Origin: Chitinophagales bacterium
Lineage (GTDB): Bacteria; Bacteroidota; Bacteroidia; Chitinophagales; UBA2359
Assembly: GCA_020629335.1 (NCBI GenBank)
Contig: JAHDDN010000198.1
Coordinates: 1 to 9,333 of the forward strand
DNA length: 9,333 nt
Direction of reading: 5' to 3'
Positions 1 through 5,855 of this stretch are shown in pieces (position 1 is the first letter of the stretch; each line of letters opens with the position of its first letter). A program made the translations under genes and the position numbers. The notes beneath the pieces are model-generated. The model did not search any database, was not told the origin of the DNA, and was given only the letters and a program-made list of their open reading frames with translations.

Positions 1-1444
1 CATTCACACAGCTCACCACCACATCATCCAAACGATGCTTGAGTTGATCTTGCTGCACATCATGTTGATACTGACCTACTCCTATCGACTTCGCATCTAT
101 CTTCACCAACTCAGCTAATGGGTCCATTAATCGCCTTCCAATAGATACGGCCCCACGATAAGTCAAGTCCAAGTCAGGAAATTCTTCACGGGCAATTTCT
201 GAAGCCGAATAGATAGAAGCCCCACTTTCATTCACCATCACTAATTGCACCTCTTTAGGCAGACCACATTTTTTGACAAAATCCATGGTCTCTCTACCAG
301 CCGTTCCATTACCTATTGCAATGGCTTCCACTTTGTATTTAGTGCAGTAATTTTGAATCTTTTGCTTAGCCTCTTCCTTCTTAGCATCATTCAAAAACGG
401 AAACATTGTCTGATAAGCTAAAAGTTTTCCTTGCGCACTCAAGCAAGTCATCTTGCAGCCCGTTCTAAATCCAGGATCAATCGCCAAAACCGATTTCTCT
501 CCTAATGGCGCTGCCAATAATAGCTCCCTCAGATTTTCAGCAAATACTCTTATCGCCTCTTGATCAGCTTTCTCTTTATAAAACTTCTTAATTTCTGTTT
601 CAATAGAAGGCTTTAGCAATCGCTTATAGCAATCTTCTATGGCCATTTCTACCTCATCTGTGCATCTATTATCACCCTTGAGATATTTATCTTCCATAAT
701 TTCTAAAGCATCATCCGTATAAGGCGTGATGCTCAATCTCAAAAAGCCCTCATTATTCCCTCGCAAAATAGCCAAAAAACGGTGTGATGGAATCTTCTTT
801 ACAGCTTCCGTCCATTCAAAATAATCCTTGAATTTAACCGCTTCCTCTTTTTTAGTTTTGACAACCCTTGATTCCACTAAGGCTTCATTATGAAAGAGCT
901 TCCGCATTTTATTACGAATAAAAGCATCTTCACTAATCCACTCAGCAATAATATCTCTGGCACCTGCTAAAGCAGTCTTTTTATCCTTAACGCCTTTCTC
1001 TTCATTGATAAAACGAGGAATCAACTCCTTGAAAGAAACCTTCTTTTGCTGGAGGATAATTTCTGCTAATGGCTCTAAACCCTGTTCTTTTGCCATAGAA
1101 GCTCTTGTCTTACGCTTAGGTTTATAAGGTAAGTACAAATCTTCTAATTGGGTCATCGTTTTCGCTTGCTCAATTTTTTCTTGCAATTGAGGCGTTAATT
1201 TTTCTTGCGAAGCAATGCTCTCTAAAATGTAAGCCCGACGCTTTTCTAATTCTTGCAACTGCTTATAGAGGTCTCTGATTTGGGTAAGAACTACCTCATC
1301 CAAAACCCCACTTTGCTCTTTTCGATATCTGGCAATGAAAGGCACGCTGGCATCATCATCAAAAAGGGCCAATACATTTTGTACTTGCCAAATACGTAAA
1401 TTAAGCGCTTGGGCTATAGAACGAGTGATTTTTTCTAAAGACAT
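1..1444 (-). CDS. tex: Tex-family transcription accessory / S1 RNA-binding protein, N-terminal part (cut by window edge)
   Basis: Translating the minus strand from the ATG at 1444 gives an open frame of 481 residues that runs off the left edge without a stop. It begins MSLEKITRSIAQAL and contains the conserved Tex stretches FIARYRKEQSGVLDE (about residues 36-50), EDLYLPYKPKRKTRA (about 101-115) and, opening the YqgF/RNase H-like domain, VLAIDPGFRTGCK (D323 in the DPG motif). The order seen is N-terminal helical/HTH-like region, central helical region, then the YqgF-like domain. Tex proteins are usually about 700-780 residues, so the helix-hairpin-helix and C-terminal S1 domains should lie outside the window. 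Tex is a cytoplasmic nucleic-acid-binding protein linked to transcription and RNA metabolism; it is not a proven nuclease, despite the YqgF fold. It is divergent from the DUF937 gene and shows no functional tie to the other genes here. Family assignment is very secure. Confidence 0.95.
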   Translation of the reverse strand, partial: MSLEKITRSIAQALNLRIWQVQNVLALFDDDASVPFIARYRKEQSGVLDEVVLTQIRDLYKQLQELEKRRAYILESIASQEKLTPQLQEKIEQAKTMTQLEDLYLPYKPKRKTRASMAKEQGLEPLAEIILQQKKVSFKELIPRFINEEKGVKDKKTALAGARDIIAEWISEDAFIRNKMRKLFHNEALVESRVVKTKKEEAVKFKDYFEWTEAVKKIPSHRFLAILRGNNEGFLRLSITPYTDDALEIMEDKYLKGDNRCTDEVEMAIEDCYKRLLKPSIETEIKKFYKEKADQEAIRVFAENLRELLLAAPLGEKSVLAIDPGFRTGCKMTCLSAQGKLLAYQTMFPFLNDAKKEEAKQKIQNYCTKYKVEAIAIGNGTAGRETMDFVKKCGLPKEVQLVMVNESGASIYSASEIAREEFPDLDLTYRGAVSIGRRLMDPLAELVKIDAKSIGVGQYQHDVQQDQLKHRLDDVVVSCVN

Positions 1445-1469
1445 ATTATTGCTGATTAAATTATATCAA

Positions 1470-1477
1470 CAAATATA
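1470..1477 (-). promoter_or_regulatory. Putative Bacteroidota -7 promoter box for tex
   Basis: On the minus strand this reads TATATTTG, an exact match to the Bacteroidota -7 consensus TAnnTTTG. It lies 25 bases upstream of the tex ATG, which would give a short leader of about 20 nt. No convincing -33 TTG is seen at the usual 17-23 nt distance, so the call rests on the -7 box and its position. Confidence 0.45.
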
Positions 1478-1509
1478 AGGAATATTGCAATTAAATATTG
1501 ATTCTGTAG

Positions 1510-1530
1510 GGACGTTGCAATGCAACGTCC
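1510..1530. repeat. 21-bp near-perfect palindrome (likely interspersed repeat)
   Basis: GGACGTTGCA at 1510-1519 is followed by a single central A (1520) and its exact reverse complement TGCAACGTCC at 1521-1530. The palindrome sits inside GTAGGG...CGTCC, which resembles short dispersed palindromes I remember from intergenic regions of Bacteroidota and cyanobacteria. The sequence shows the palindrome; that it is dispersed in this genome is inference. A single-base loop makes cruciform formation or protein binding more plausible than a classical terminator, and there is no T-tract. Confidence 0.6.
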
Positions 1531-1722
1531 ACTTGGAATGCTTGCAACATCCACCGAATTCCCTAATGAAATCAATTTACTAGGAATATTGATAAAGGCG
1601 TTTTTAAACAAAAAAATATAAAAAGCCGCTGATAATCAGTATTTTGCAGATAGAAATACCTTTTTTTAATAAAAATGAAATAATTTAGGGAACCTAATAG
1701 CTAGTGAACTAATTAATGATAT

Positions 1723-1772
1723 TGGTTAAAGGTGGTAAATGTACTGAATAATTACTACTAGAGCTTTAACCA
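1723..1772 (+). repeat. Inverted repeat in the leader of the DUF937 gene
   Basis: TGGTTAAAG at 1723-1731 is the exact reverse complement of CTTTAACCA at 1764-1772, with a 32-base spacer. GTGGTAAA at 1732-1739 can also pair with the right arm with one bulge, so two alternative foldings exist. The structure ends 26 bases before the ATG. It may be an operator or an RNA leader structure, or simply chance in AT-rich DNA. Confidence 0.35.
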
Positions 1773-1798
1773 CTTTTATAAATATTAAATTTAATTAA

Positions 1799-2407
1799 AT
1801 GTCAGGAAATCTTATTGAAGCACTCATGTCTGGAATGACTAAAAATCCAGGAGTATTAGAAGCAATGGCTCGTCAAATTGGCGCTCAACCAGCTCAAGCA
1901 GAAAATGCATTGGGTAGTATCTTACCTATTTTATTAGGTGGTTTATCTAAAAATTCATCTAATCCTCAAGGAGCAGCAGCTTTGAATAGTGCTTTAGAAA
2001 AAGACCACGATGGTGGTGTGTTGGAAGATGTAATGGGCTTCTTAGGTAAGTCTGCTCAAGGACCAGGCGCTGGAATCTTAAAGCATGTTTTAGGCGGCAG
2101 AAGAGCGAATGTTGAGCAAGCAGTTGGACAAGGAGCTGGTTTACAATCAGGTCAAGTTGGACAATTACTTGAAATGGTAGCCCCTTTACTAATGGGTGCT
2201 CTAGGTAAGCAAAAACGTCAGCAAGGTTTAGATGCAAGTGGTTTAGCTTCTCTTTTAAATCAAAGTACACAACAAGTACAGCAAAGAGAGCCTAAAACAA
2301 TGGGCTTAGTAGGCAAATTATTAGATAGAGACGGCGATGGTCGTATTAATGATGATTTAGCTTCTATGGGTATGCAGTTATTAGGTGGTTTATTCAAAAG
2401 AAGATAA
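1799..2407 (+). CDS. DUF937 domain protein
   Basis: The 202-residue protein is rich in Gly, Leu, Gln and Ala and fits the DUF937 (YidB-like) family, whose function is not established. No signal peptide or clear membrane span is seen. It has two similar halves: ALGSILPILLGGLSK (about 37-51) followed by a Gly/Ala/Leu stretch and DHDGGVLEDV (69-78), and LLEMVAPLLMGALGK (about 123-137) followed by a similar stretch and DRDGDGRINDDL (176-187). The second acidic loop has the D-x-D-x-D-G spacing of a calcium-binding EF-hand or dockerin loop, but position 12 is Leu instead of Glu/Asp, so binding is uncertain. The start is the ATG at 1799 after an AT-rich leader; an in-frame ATG at residue 10 is less likely because the conserved N-terminus starts earlier. 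The gene is monocistronic and ends in a strong bidirectional terminator. The family call is good; the role is unknown. Confidence 0.8.
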   Translation: MSGNLIEALMSGMTKNPGVLEAMARQIGAQPAQAENALGSILPILLGGLSKNSSNPQGAAALNSALEKDHDGGVLEDVMGFLGKSAQGPGAGILKHVLGGRRANVEQAVGQGAGLQSGQVGQLLEMVAPLLMGALGKQKRQQGLDASGLASLLNQSTQQVQQREPKTMGLVGKLLDRDGDGRINDDLASMGMQLLGGLFKRR

Positions 2408-2429
2408 ACATACTTAAAATAACAAAAAC

Positions 2430-2466
2430 AAAAAAAAGGAGATACTGCACTGTATCTCCTTTTTTT
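2430..2466. terminator. Bidirectional intrinsic terminator between convergent genes
   Basis: GGAGATAC (2438-2445) pairs perfectly with GTATCTCC (2452-2459) around a six-base loop. The stem is flanked by A8 (2430-2437) and T7 (2460-2466), so it can end transcription on both strands. The TAA stop of the minus-strand membrane protein (2465-2467) lies at the edge of the T-tract, so for that gene the hairpin begins only a few bases past the stop. Confidence 0.85.
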
Positions 2467-2920
2467 ATGCATCTACGGCCCCCATACCCTTTACCACCAA
2501 ATAAGCAATGACGACATACCTCAAAAACTTACCTATTATCATCCAAAGCATAACTGCCCAGAAATTAACTCTGAAAAAGCCCAGAGCAATAGCAATTACA
2601 TCCCCAATGACAGGTAATGGTGTTAAAAAGGCAGAGTAACTCCCGTATTTTTGCATACTTGTCTTCCATGACATTACCTTCTCTTTTTCTATCCGAAAAT
2701 ATTTCTCTATCCATTCCCACTTACCCAAGTATCCAATATAGTAAGATGTCATACTGCCAATAGTATTGCCCAATGTAGCCCAAATAATACAAAGCCAAAA
2801 GTTGAATTCATTGTATATCATGATACCTAATACCCCTTCTGAACTAAATGGGAAGACAGTAGCCCCCAAAAAAGCGGACAGAAAAAGACCCAAATATCCA
2901 TAATCTTCTAAATTGCCCAA
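2465..2920 (-). CDS. YqaA/DedA-type VTT (SNARE-associated) membrane protein, copy 2
   Basis: The 151-residue hydrophobic protein begins GNLEDYGYLGLFLSAFLGATVFPFSSEG and carries the YqaA-subgroup pattern LPVIGDVIAIALGFFRVNFW (about 102-121), then a final hydrophobic segment with GKFLRYV. About four membrane segments are expected, including re-entrant-type ones. DedA/VTT proteins are inner-membrane proteins linked to lipid flipping and membrane potential; the YqaA subgroup has no settled substrate. No ATG is available: the nearest upstream in-frame stop is 11 codons away and the only conventional start is TTG at 2920, preceded by ATT. The gene is about 68% identical, without gaps, to the next one upstream (my manual count: 103 of 151), which starts with the same ATT-TTG-GGN-AAT context. 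The gap of 27 bp between the two suggests one transcript. Differences cluster in hydrophobic segments and the linker after WEWIEKYF. Confidence 0.85.
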   Translation of the reverse strand: MGNLEDYGYLGLFLSAFLGATVFPFSSEGVLGIMIYNEFNFWLCIIWATLGNTIGSMTSYYIGYLGKWEWIEKYFRIEKEKVMSWKTSMQKYGSYSAFLTPLPVIGDVIAIALGFFRVNFWAVMLWMIIGKFLRYVVIAYLVVKGMGAVDA

Positions 2921-2947
2921 AATAACAGTTTTAGTATCCCTAACTCA

Positions 2948-3403
2948 TTACCCACTAATGGCATTAGCTCCTTGTACGACTAAATAAGCAATCAAGACAT
3001 ACTTGATGAACTTTCCCACTAACATCCAAAAGGCCATCTTCCAAAAATGAACCCTAAAAAAGCCTAATGCAATAGCCAATGGGTCGCCCACAATAGGTAA
3101 GGTCGTAAAAATTGCCAAATAACTACCATATCGATCCATGTAGTTCTTACTTGACATTATCTTTTCTTGCTTGACTCCAAAATACTTCTCTATCCATTCC
3201 CACTTCCCTAAATACCCAATATAATAGGAAGTAAATCCCCCTAAGGTATTGCCTAAAGTGGCAGAGAAGATACATAACCAAAAATTAAATTCCTGATAAA
3301 TCAATATCCCCATGATCCCCTCTGAACTAAGTGGAACGACTGTTGCCCCTATTAAGGCAGACAAAAAAAGGCCGATATAACCGTAGTCTTCTAAATTACC
3401 CAA
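2948..3403 (-). CDS. YqaA/DedA-type VTT (SNARE-associated) membrane protein, copy 1
   Basis: This is the first gene of a tandem pair of membrane proteins, 151 residues long. It shows the same architecture as its neighbour: GLFLSALIGATVVPLSSEG near the N-terminus, the invariant block TSYYIGYLGKWEWIEKYF (about 58-75), LPIVGDPLAIALGFFRVHFW (about 102-121), and a final segment with GKFIKYV. The Pro in GDPLA matches what I remember of the YqaA family better than the Val of copy 2, so this copy may be the more conventional one. The start is TTG at 3403, because an in-frame TAA lies five codons upstream and no ATG or GTG intervenes; ATT just before it is a rarer alternative. The gene diverges from the coiled-coil gene at 3632, with 228 bp between them. 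The product is likely an inner-membrane protein in lipid or small-molecule handling; the function is inferred only from the family. Confidence 0.85.
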   Translation of the reverse strand: MGNLEDYGYIGLFLSALIGATVVPLSSEGIMGILIYQEFNFWLCIFSATLGNTLGGFTSYYIGYLGKWEWIEKYFGVKQEKIMSSKNYMDRYGSYLAIFTTLPIVGDPLAIALGFFRVHFWKMAFWMLVGKFIKYVLIAYLVVQGANAISG

Positions 3404-3591
3404 AATCTGATTTAATTATTTAACACTTCAAACACTAAAATTAATGAAAAGAGTGTCATAAAGGATCGCTGATATAGTCTATTAATGATCAAATTAGAGA
3501 AATTTGAACGATTTTTGAGGGATTAATGGCAGAAACTTTACTTTTTACAGAACTTATTGGCTATATAAGTATTTGAAAAGTAAAAACTTCT

Positions 3592-3599
3592 TAATTTTG
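3592..3599 (+). promoter_or_regulatory. Putative Bacteroidota promoter for the 3632 gene cluster
   Basis: TAATTTTG is an exact TAnnTTTG -7 box. A TTTG at 3572-3575 could serve as the -33 element, with a spacer of 16 nt, slightly shorter than the usual 17-23. A start about seven bases downstream would leave a leader of about 25 nt before the ATG at 3632. It is the best promoter candidate for the plus-strand cluster. Confidence 0.5.
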
Positions 3600-3631
3600 A
3601 GGGAGTAAGATTGTATACTAAATAGTTGTCT

Positions 3632-4339
3632 ATGTCCATGTTTGATAAGATAAAGTCGCTCTTTGTCATAGAAGAAGAAGGAGACTCACCAAAACCTAAA
3701 GCAAATAAGCCTACTGCTAAGGTCGAGCAAAAGGAGTCTAGCAATATTCCCACACCTAAAAATAATACAGTTAATGTGGAAAGTGCAAGTACCCCTCCAC
3801 CAATTCCTTCAGCTGAAAAGGCTAAAGCAGAGCAAAAATATATGAATACCTTGCTCAAAGCTATAGAAAACAATAATAAAGAGGGTTTTGATTATCTGGA
3901 ATACAAGGAATCGCTCAAAGCAATGAGCAAATTCCAACCAGATGAAGCAACACGTTATCAATCAGCCTACGCTATGGCTTCAACTATGGGCGTAACGACT
4001 GAAAAGCTAGTATCTTCAGCAGGGGAATATGTCGCCGTCTTAGACAGTGAAGAAAAGAAGTTTCAAGCAGCCCTTGAAGCAAAAGCAAAACAAAGACTGC
4101 AAGGAGGAGGACAGGAACTAACGAATCTCCAAAATGCCATAAAAACGAAAAAAGAACAAATAAAAAAGCTAGAAGCCGAAATAGCACAACATCAAAAGCA
4201 ATATGATGAAACTAAAACTAGCTTAGAAAGTGTTACAAATATGATCAACCATACTAAAGAGAGCTTTACCGCTTCCTATCGAAAGATCCGCAAAATGATG
4301 ACAGACGATATCGAAAAAATGAAGCATTACCTCAAATAG
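3632..4339 (+). CDS. Soluble coiled-coil protein of unknown family, first gene of the cluster
   Basis: I do not recognise the family. From the ATG at 3632 the protein has 235 residues; a TTG at 3626 and an ATG at 3638 are alternatives. It opens with a short amphipathic stretch, MFDKIKSLFVIEEE, similar in style to membrane-surface helices. A Lys/Pro/Ser/Thr-rich disordered linker follows (about 17-65, including TPPPIPS). Then comes a helical domain (about 66-155, with FDYLEYKESLKAMSKFQPDE and YAMASTMGVTTEKL) and a coiled coil (about 160-212), ending in a basic helix YRKIRKMMTDDIEKMKHYLK. There is no signal peptide or membrane span, so it is probably cytoplasmic, perhaps membrane-associated. 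It is 119 bp upstream of a second coiled-coil protein that has two membrane spans; a partnership is plausible by position and architecture but is inference. It could be distantly related to TelA/PspA-like stress proteins, which I cannot confirm. Confidence 0.75.
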   Translation: MSMFDKIKSLFVIEEEGDSPKPKANKPTAKVEQKESSNIPTPKNNTVNVESASTPPPIPSAEKAKAEQKYMNTLLKAIENNNKEGFDYLEYKESLKAMSKFQPDEATRYQSAYAMASTMGVTTEKLVSSAGEYVAVLDSEEKKFQAALEAKAKQRLQGGGQELTNLQNAIKTKKEQIKKLEAEIAQHQKQYDETKTSLESVTNMINHTKESFTASYRKIRKMMTDDIEKMKHYLK

Positions 4340-4363
4340 CCTGATCTATTTATCATTGAATAA

Positions 4364-4414
4364 AACCACTAAAAAATATTTCCCCTCCTTTTTAAGGAGG
4401 GGGTAGGGGTGGTT
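4364..4414 (+). repeat. Nested inverted repeat (GGAGGGG-type interspersed element)
   Basis: CCCCTCCTT (4382-4390) and AAGGAGGGG (4394-4402) form a perfect 9-bp stem with a TTT loop. An outer pair, AACCAC (4364-4369) with GTGGTT (4409-4414), closes the structure. It is very G-rich on the plus strand compared with the surrounding AT-rich DNA. This resembles a dispersed repeat, seen from memory in many Bacteroidota and cyanobacteria, built from CCCCTCCTT..AAGGAGGGG..GGGGTGGTT. No T-tract follows, so it is not an obvious terminator, although it could slow or trim a shared transcript between the two coiled-coil genes. Confidence 0.65.
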
Positions 4415-4458
4415 GTCATAAAAATATCCACTCAAAATCTAAATACTCATACGTATAT

Positions 4459-5493
4459 ATGGAAATGAAAGAATTTAAACCGAAATCCTTTTGGCAGAGA
4501 CCTGAAGGAACCGTTGGCAAAATATTCCTAGCAGGAATGCTCATTGCAGGCGGATTTTTGCTAGTAACAATTTTACCTACTCTAATTGCACTGGCTTCTA
4601 ATCTCTTATACTTATCACTACTATTAGGCGCATTAGGATTAGTCGTCTTCATGGCACTTGATAAGCGTACTCGTAACCTCTTCTCTTATGGTTACAAAAG
4701 TATCATGAGATTCATCACGGGTTTATTCATTCAAATTGATCCAATCGGTATCCTTAAGTCTTATGTTGATGACCTGAAGGACAACCTCAAAAAAATGAAT
4801 AAGCAAATGTCTATCCTCCGTGGAGAAATGCAAAAGCTTAAAAGAACCATTACCACCAATAAAGAACAAATCAATAGCAATATAGCCTTAGCCAAAAAAG
4901 CAAAGGAAAAAGATAAGCAGGACATCATGATCCTGAAGTCTCGTAAAGCGGGCCGTCTCAAAGATTCTAACATCCGTTTAGAAGAATTATACGGCAAAAT
5001 GGAAGTACTGTACCGTGTACTAACCAAAATGTACAGCAATTCCGAAATTCTCCTGGAAGACGTTAAAGACCAAGTAAAAGTCAAAGAAATCGAACGTAAA
5101 GCCATCCGTACTTCACACTCAGCCATGAAGTCCGCCATGGACGTCCTCTCTGGTAATACCGACAAAAGAGAAATGTTCGATCAAGCGCTGGAAGCAATCG
5201 CCGATGATGTAGGACAAAAAATAGGCGAAATGGAAGAATTCATGGAAATGTCAACCAATTTCATGGACTCCATTGATCTCCAAAATGGCGTTTTCGAAGA
5301 AGAAGGCATGAAAATGCTCGAAAAATGGGAAAAAGAAGGAATCTCTATCATCCTTGGTGATGAAAAAGATAGCCTCATCAACGATAGTACAAGCATTGAC
5401 CTAGACGCACCAATCGCTAAACCAGGCCAACAAAGAGCCAATAGCGGTGGCGGTAATCAAGGCAATCAATATGACGATCTTTTTGACTTTTAA
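4459..5493 (+). CDS. Two-TM membrane protein with PspA-like coiled coil and acidic aromatic tail
   Basis: The 344-residue protein starts at the ATG at 4459 (a second in-frame ATG is two codons later). A short cytosolic N-terminus is followed by two hydrophobic segments (about 22-46 and 49-67), predicting a hairpin with both ends in the cytoplasm. Residues 94-117 (DPIGILKSYVDDLKDNLKK onward) read like the first helix of PspA/IM30 proteins. A long charged coiled coil continues to about 230, and another helical block runs to about 292 (ALEAIADDVGQKIGEMEEFM). The C-terminus is a Gly/Asn/Gln-rich linker ending in YDDLFDF. PspA/IM30 proteins are ESCRT-III-like membrane-stress factors without TM spans, so this would be a membrane-anchored variant; the kinship is my reading of pattern, not a search result. 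Alternatives are an XpaC-like two-TM protein or a new family. It ends at a strong terminator. Confidence 0.7.
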   Translation: MEMKEFKPKSFWQRPEGTVGKIFLAGMLIAGGFLLVTILPTLIALASNLLYLSLLLGALGLVVFMALDKRTRNLFSYGYKSIMRFITGLFIQIDPIGILKSYVDDLKDNLKKMNKQMSILRGEMQKLKRTITTNKEQINSNIALAKKAKEKDKQDIMILKSRKAGRLKDSNIRLEELYGKMEVLYRVLTKMYSNSEILLEDVKDQVKVKEIERKAIRTSHSAMKSAMDVLSGNTDKREMFDQALEAIADDVGQKIGEMEEFMEMSTNFMDSIDLQNGVFEEEGMKMLEKWEKEGISIILGDEKDSLINDSTSIDLDAPIAKPGQQRANSGGGNQGNQYDDLFDF

Positions 5494-5511
5494 TTAAGTT
5501 ATCTAATATAC

Positions 5512-5575
5512 AAAGGTGAAAAGCAAATCAGTAAGCTAATTTTTAGCCCTACTAATTTGTCTTTCACCTTTTTTT
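5512..5575 (+). terminator. Long-stem intrinsic terminator after the two-TM coiled-coil gene
   Basis: AAAGGTGAAAAGCAAAT (5512-5528) pairs with ATTTGTCTTTCACCTTT (5555-5571), 17 positions with two mismatches, followed by a T-run through 5575. A second hairpin, GCTAA/TTAGC (5535-5547), sits in the loop. It begins 19 bases after the stop codon. It would end or reduce transcription before the substrate-binding gene. Confidence 0.8.
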
Positions 5576-5604
5576 ATTAAATTTATTTCAATATTTTTGA
5601 ATTC

Positions 5605-5829
5605 CTTTTGGGGCTTCCCCTTTCTAATTTTTTCATGCGCCAGTAGGGGCTGACCTATGTGTCCGCCCTCGCATGAAAAAATTAGAAAGGGTCGGGCTGT
5701 CCGCTCTCATGTGGCTATGCCCTTCCTATTCCACTAAGCTGTACTTGTCTGCCCTGCGGGCCAGCCTACGTCCAGCTAAGTTCCATAAGTCAGGGCATGG
5801 ACGCCACATACCGCTACCATCCCTAAGCC
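5605..5829. repeat. About 220-bp structured G/C-rich repeat-like element
   Basis: The element contains a perfect 22-bp inverted repeat (5618-5639 with 5670-5691, from CCCTTTCTAA to TTAGAAAGGG, 30-base loop) and a small GGGG-CTT-CCCC hairpin overlapping its left edge (5610-5620). On its right side a second compound stem pairs ATGTGGC (5709-5715) with GCCACAT (5803-5809), and ATGCCCT (5717-5723) with AGGGCAT (5792-5798). A central hairpin GCCC-TGC-GGGC lies at 5751-5761. The base composition is clearly richer in G/C than the flanking genes. The phrase TCGGGCTGTCCGCT (5692-5705) recalls a motif common in Bacteroidota intergenic repeats. No ORF with protein-like content is seen. It may be a non-autonomous mobile repeat or a structured RNA. 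The ends are approximate. Confidence 0.6.
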
Positions 5830-5855
5830 GAAAATTACCAATAAAATAAACATAA

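Larger units (their letters stand above)
1445..1798. other. Intergenic region between divergent tex and DUF937 genes
   Basis: This 354-bp AT-rich gap contains no supportable gene. It holds the tex promoter candidate, a 21-bp palindromic repeat (1510-1530) and an inverted repeat in the leader of the DUF937 gene (1723-1772). I found no exact TAnnTTTG box for the DUF937 gene. The stretch from about 1540 to 1720 shows nothing I can name. Confidence 0.6.
5494..5855. other. Intergenic region with terminator and structured repeat
   Basis: This 362-bp gap contains no convincing gene. Its first part is an intrinsic terminator (5512-5575), and most of the rest is a G/C-rich, highly structured repeat-like element (about 5605-5829). 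The last 25 bases before the ATG at 5856 are A-rich. No TAnnTTTG promoter was found for the downstream gene. Confidence 0.6.

Noticed and set aside
1959..2472. Minus-strand open frames opposite the DUF937 gene
   Set aside because: They lie antisense to a well-supported family gene, have no recognisable motifs, and one runs through the terminator.
3626..3631. TTG start two codons upstream of the first coiled-coil gene's ATG
   Set aside because: ATG at 3632 is nearby and preferred. The TTG adds only Met-Ser and has no better ribosome-binding context.
3538..4187. Minus-strand open frames opposite the first coiled-coil gene
   Set aside because: They are leucine/phenylalanine-rich complements of a lysine/glutamate-rich coiled coil, as expected of shadow frames.
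4382..4402. Hairpin at 4382-4402 as an intrinsic terminator
   Set aside because: The stem is strong but is followed by GTAGGGGTGG instead of a T-tract, so a repeat element fits better.
4416..5441. Minus-strand open frames opposite the two-TM coiled-coil gene
   Set aside because: Low-complexity shadow frames with no family features, conflicting with an intact 344-residue gene.
5605..5691. The 22-bp inverted repeat as the terminal repeats of an insertion sequence
   Set aside because: The arms are only 30 bases apart, with no transposase between them and no evident target-site duplication, so a complete mobile element is not supported.
5605..5829. The structured element as a riboswitch or tRNA-like gene
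   Set aside because: No known riboswitch core or tRNA arm pattern could be recognised. It lies immediately after a terminator and ends close to the gene, but without a clear expression platform.
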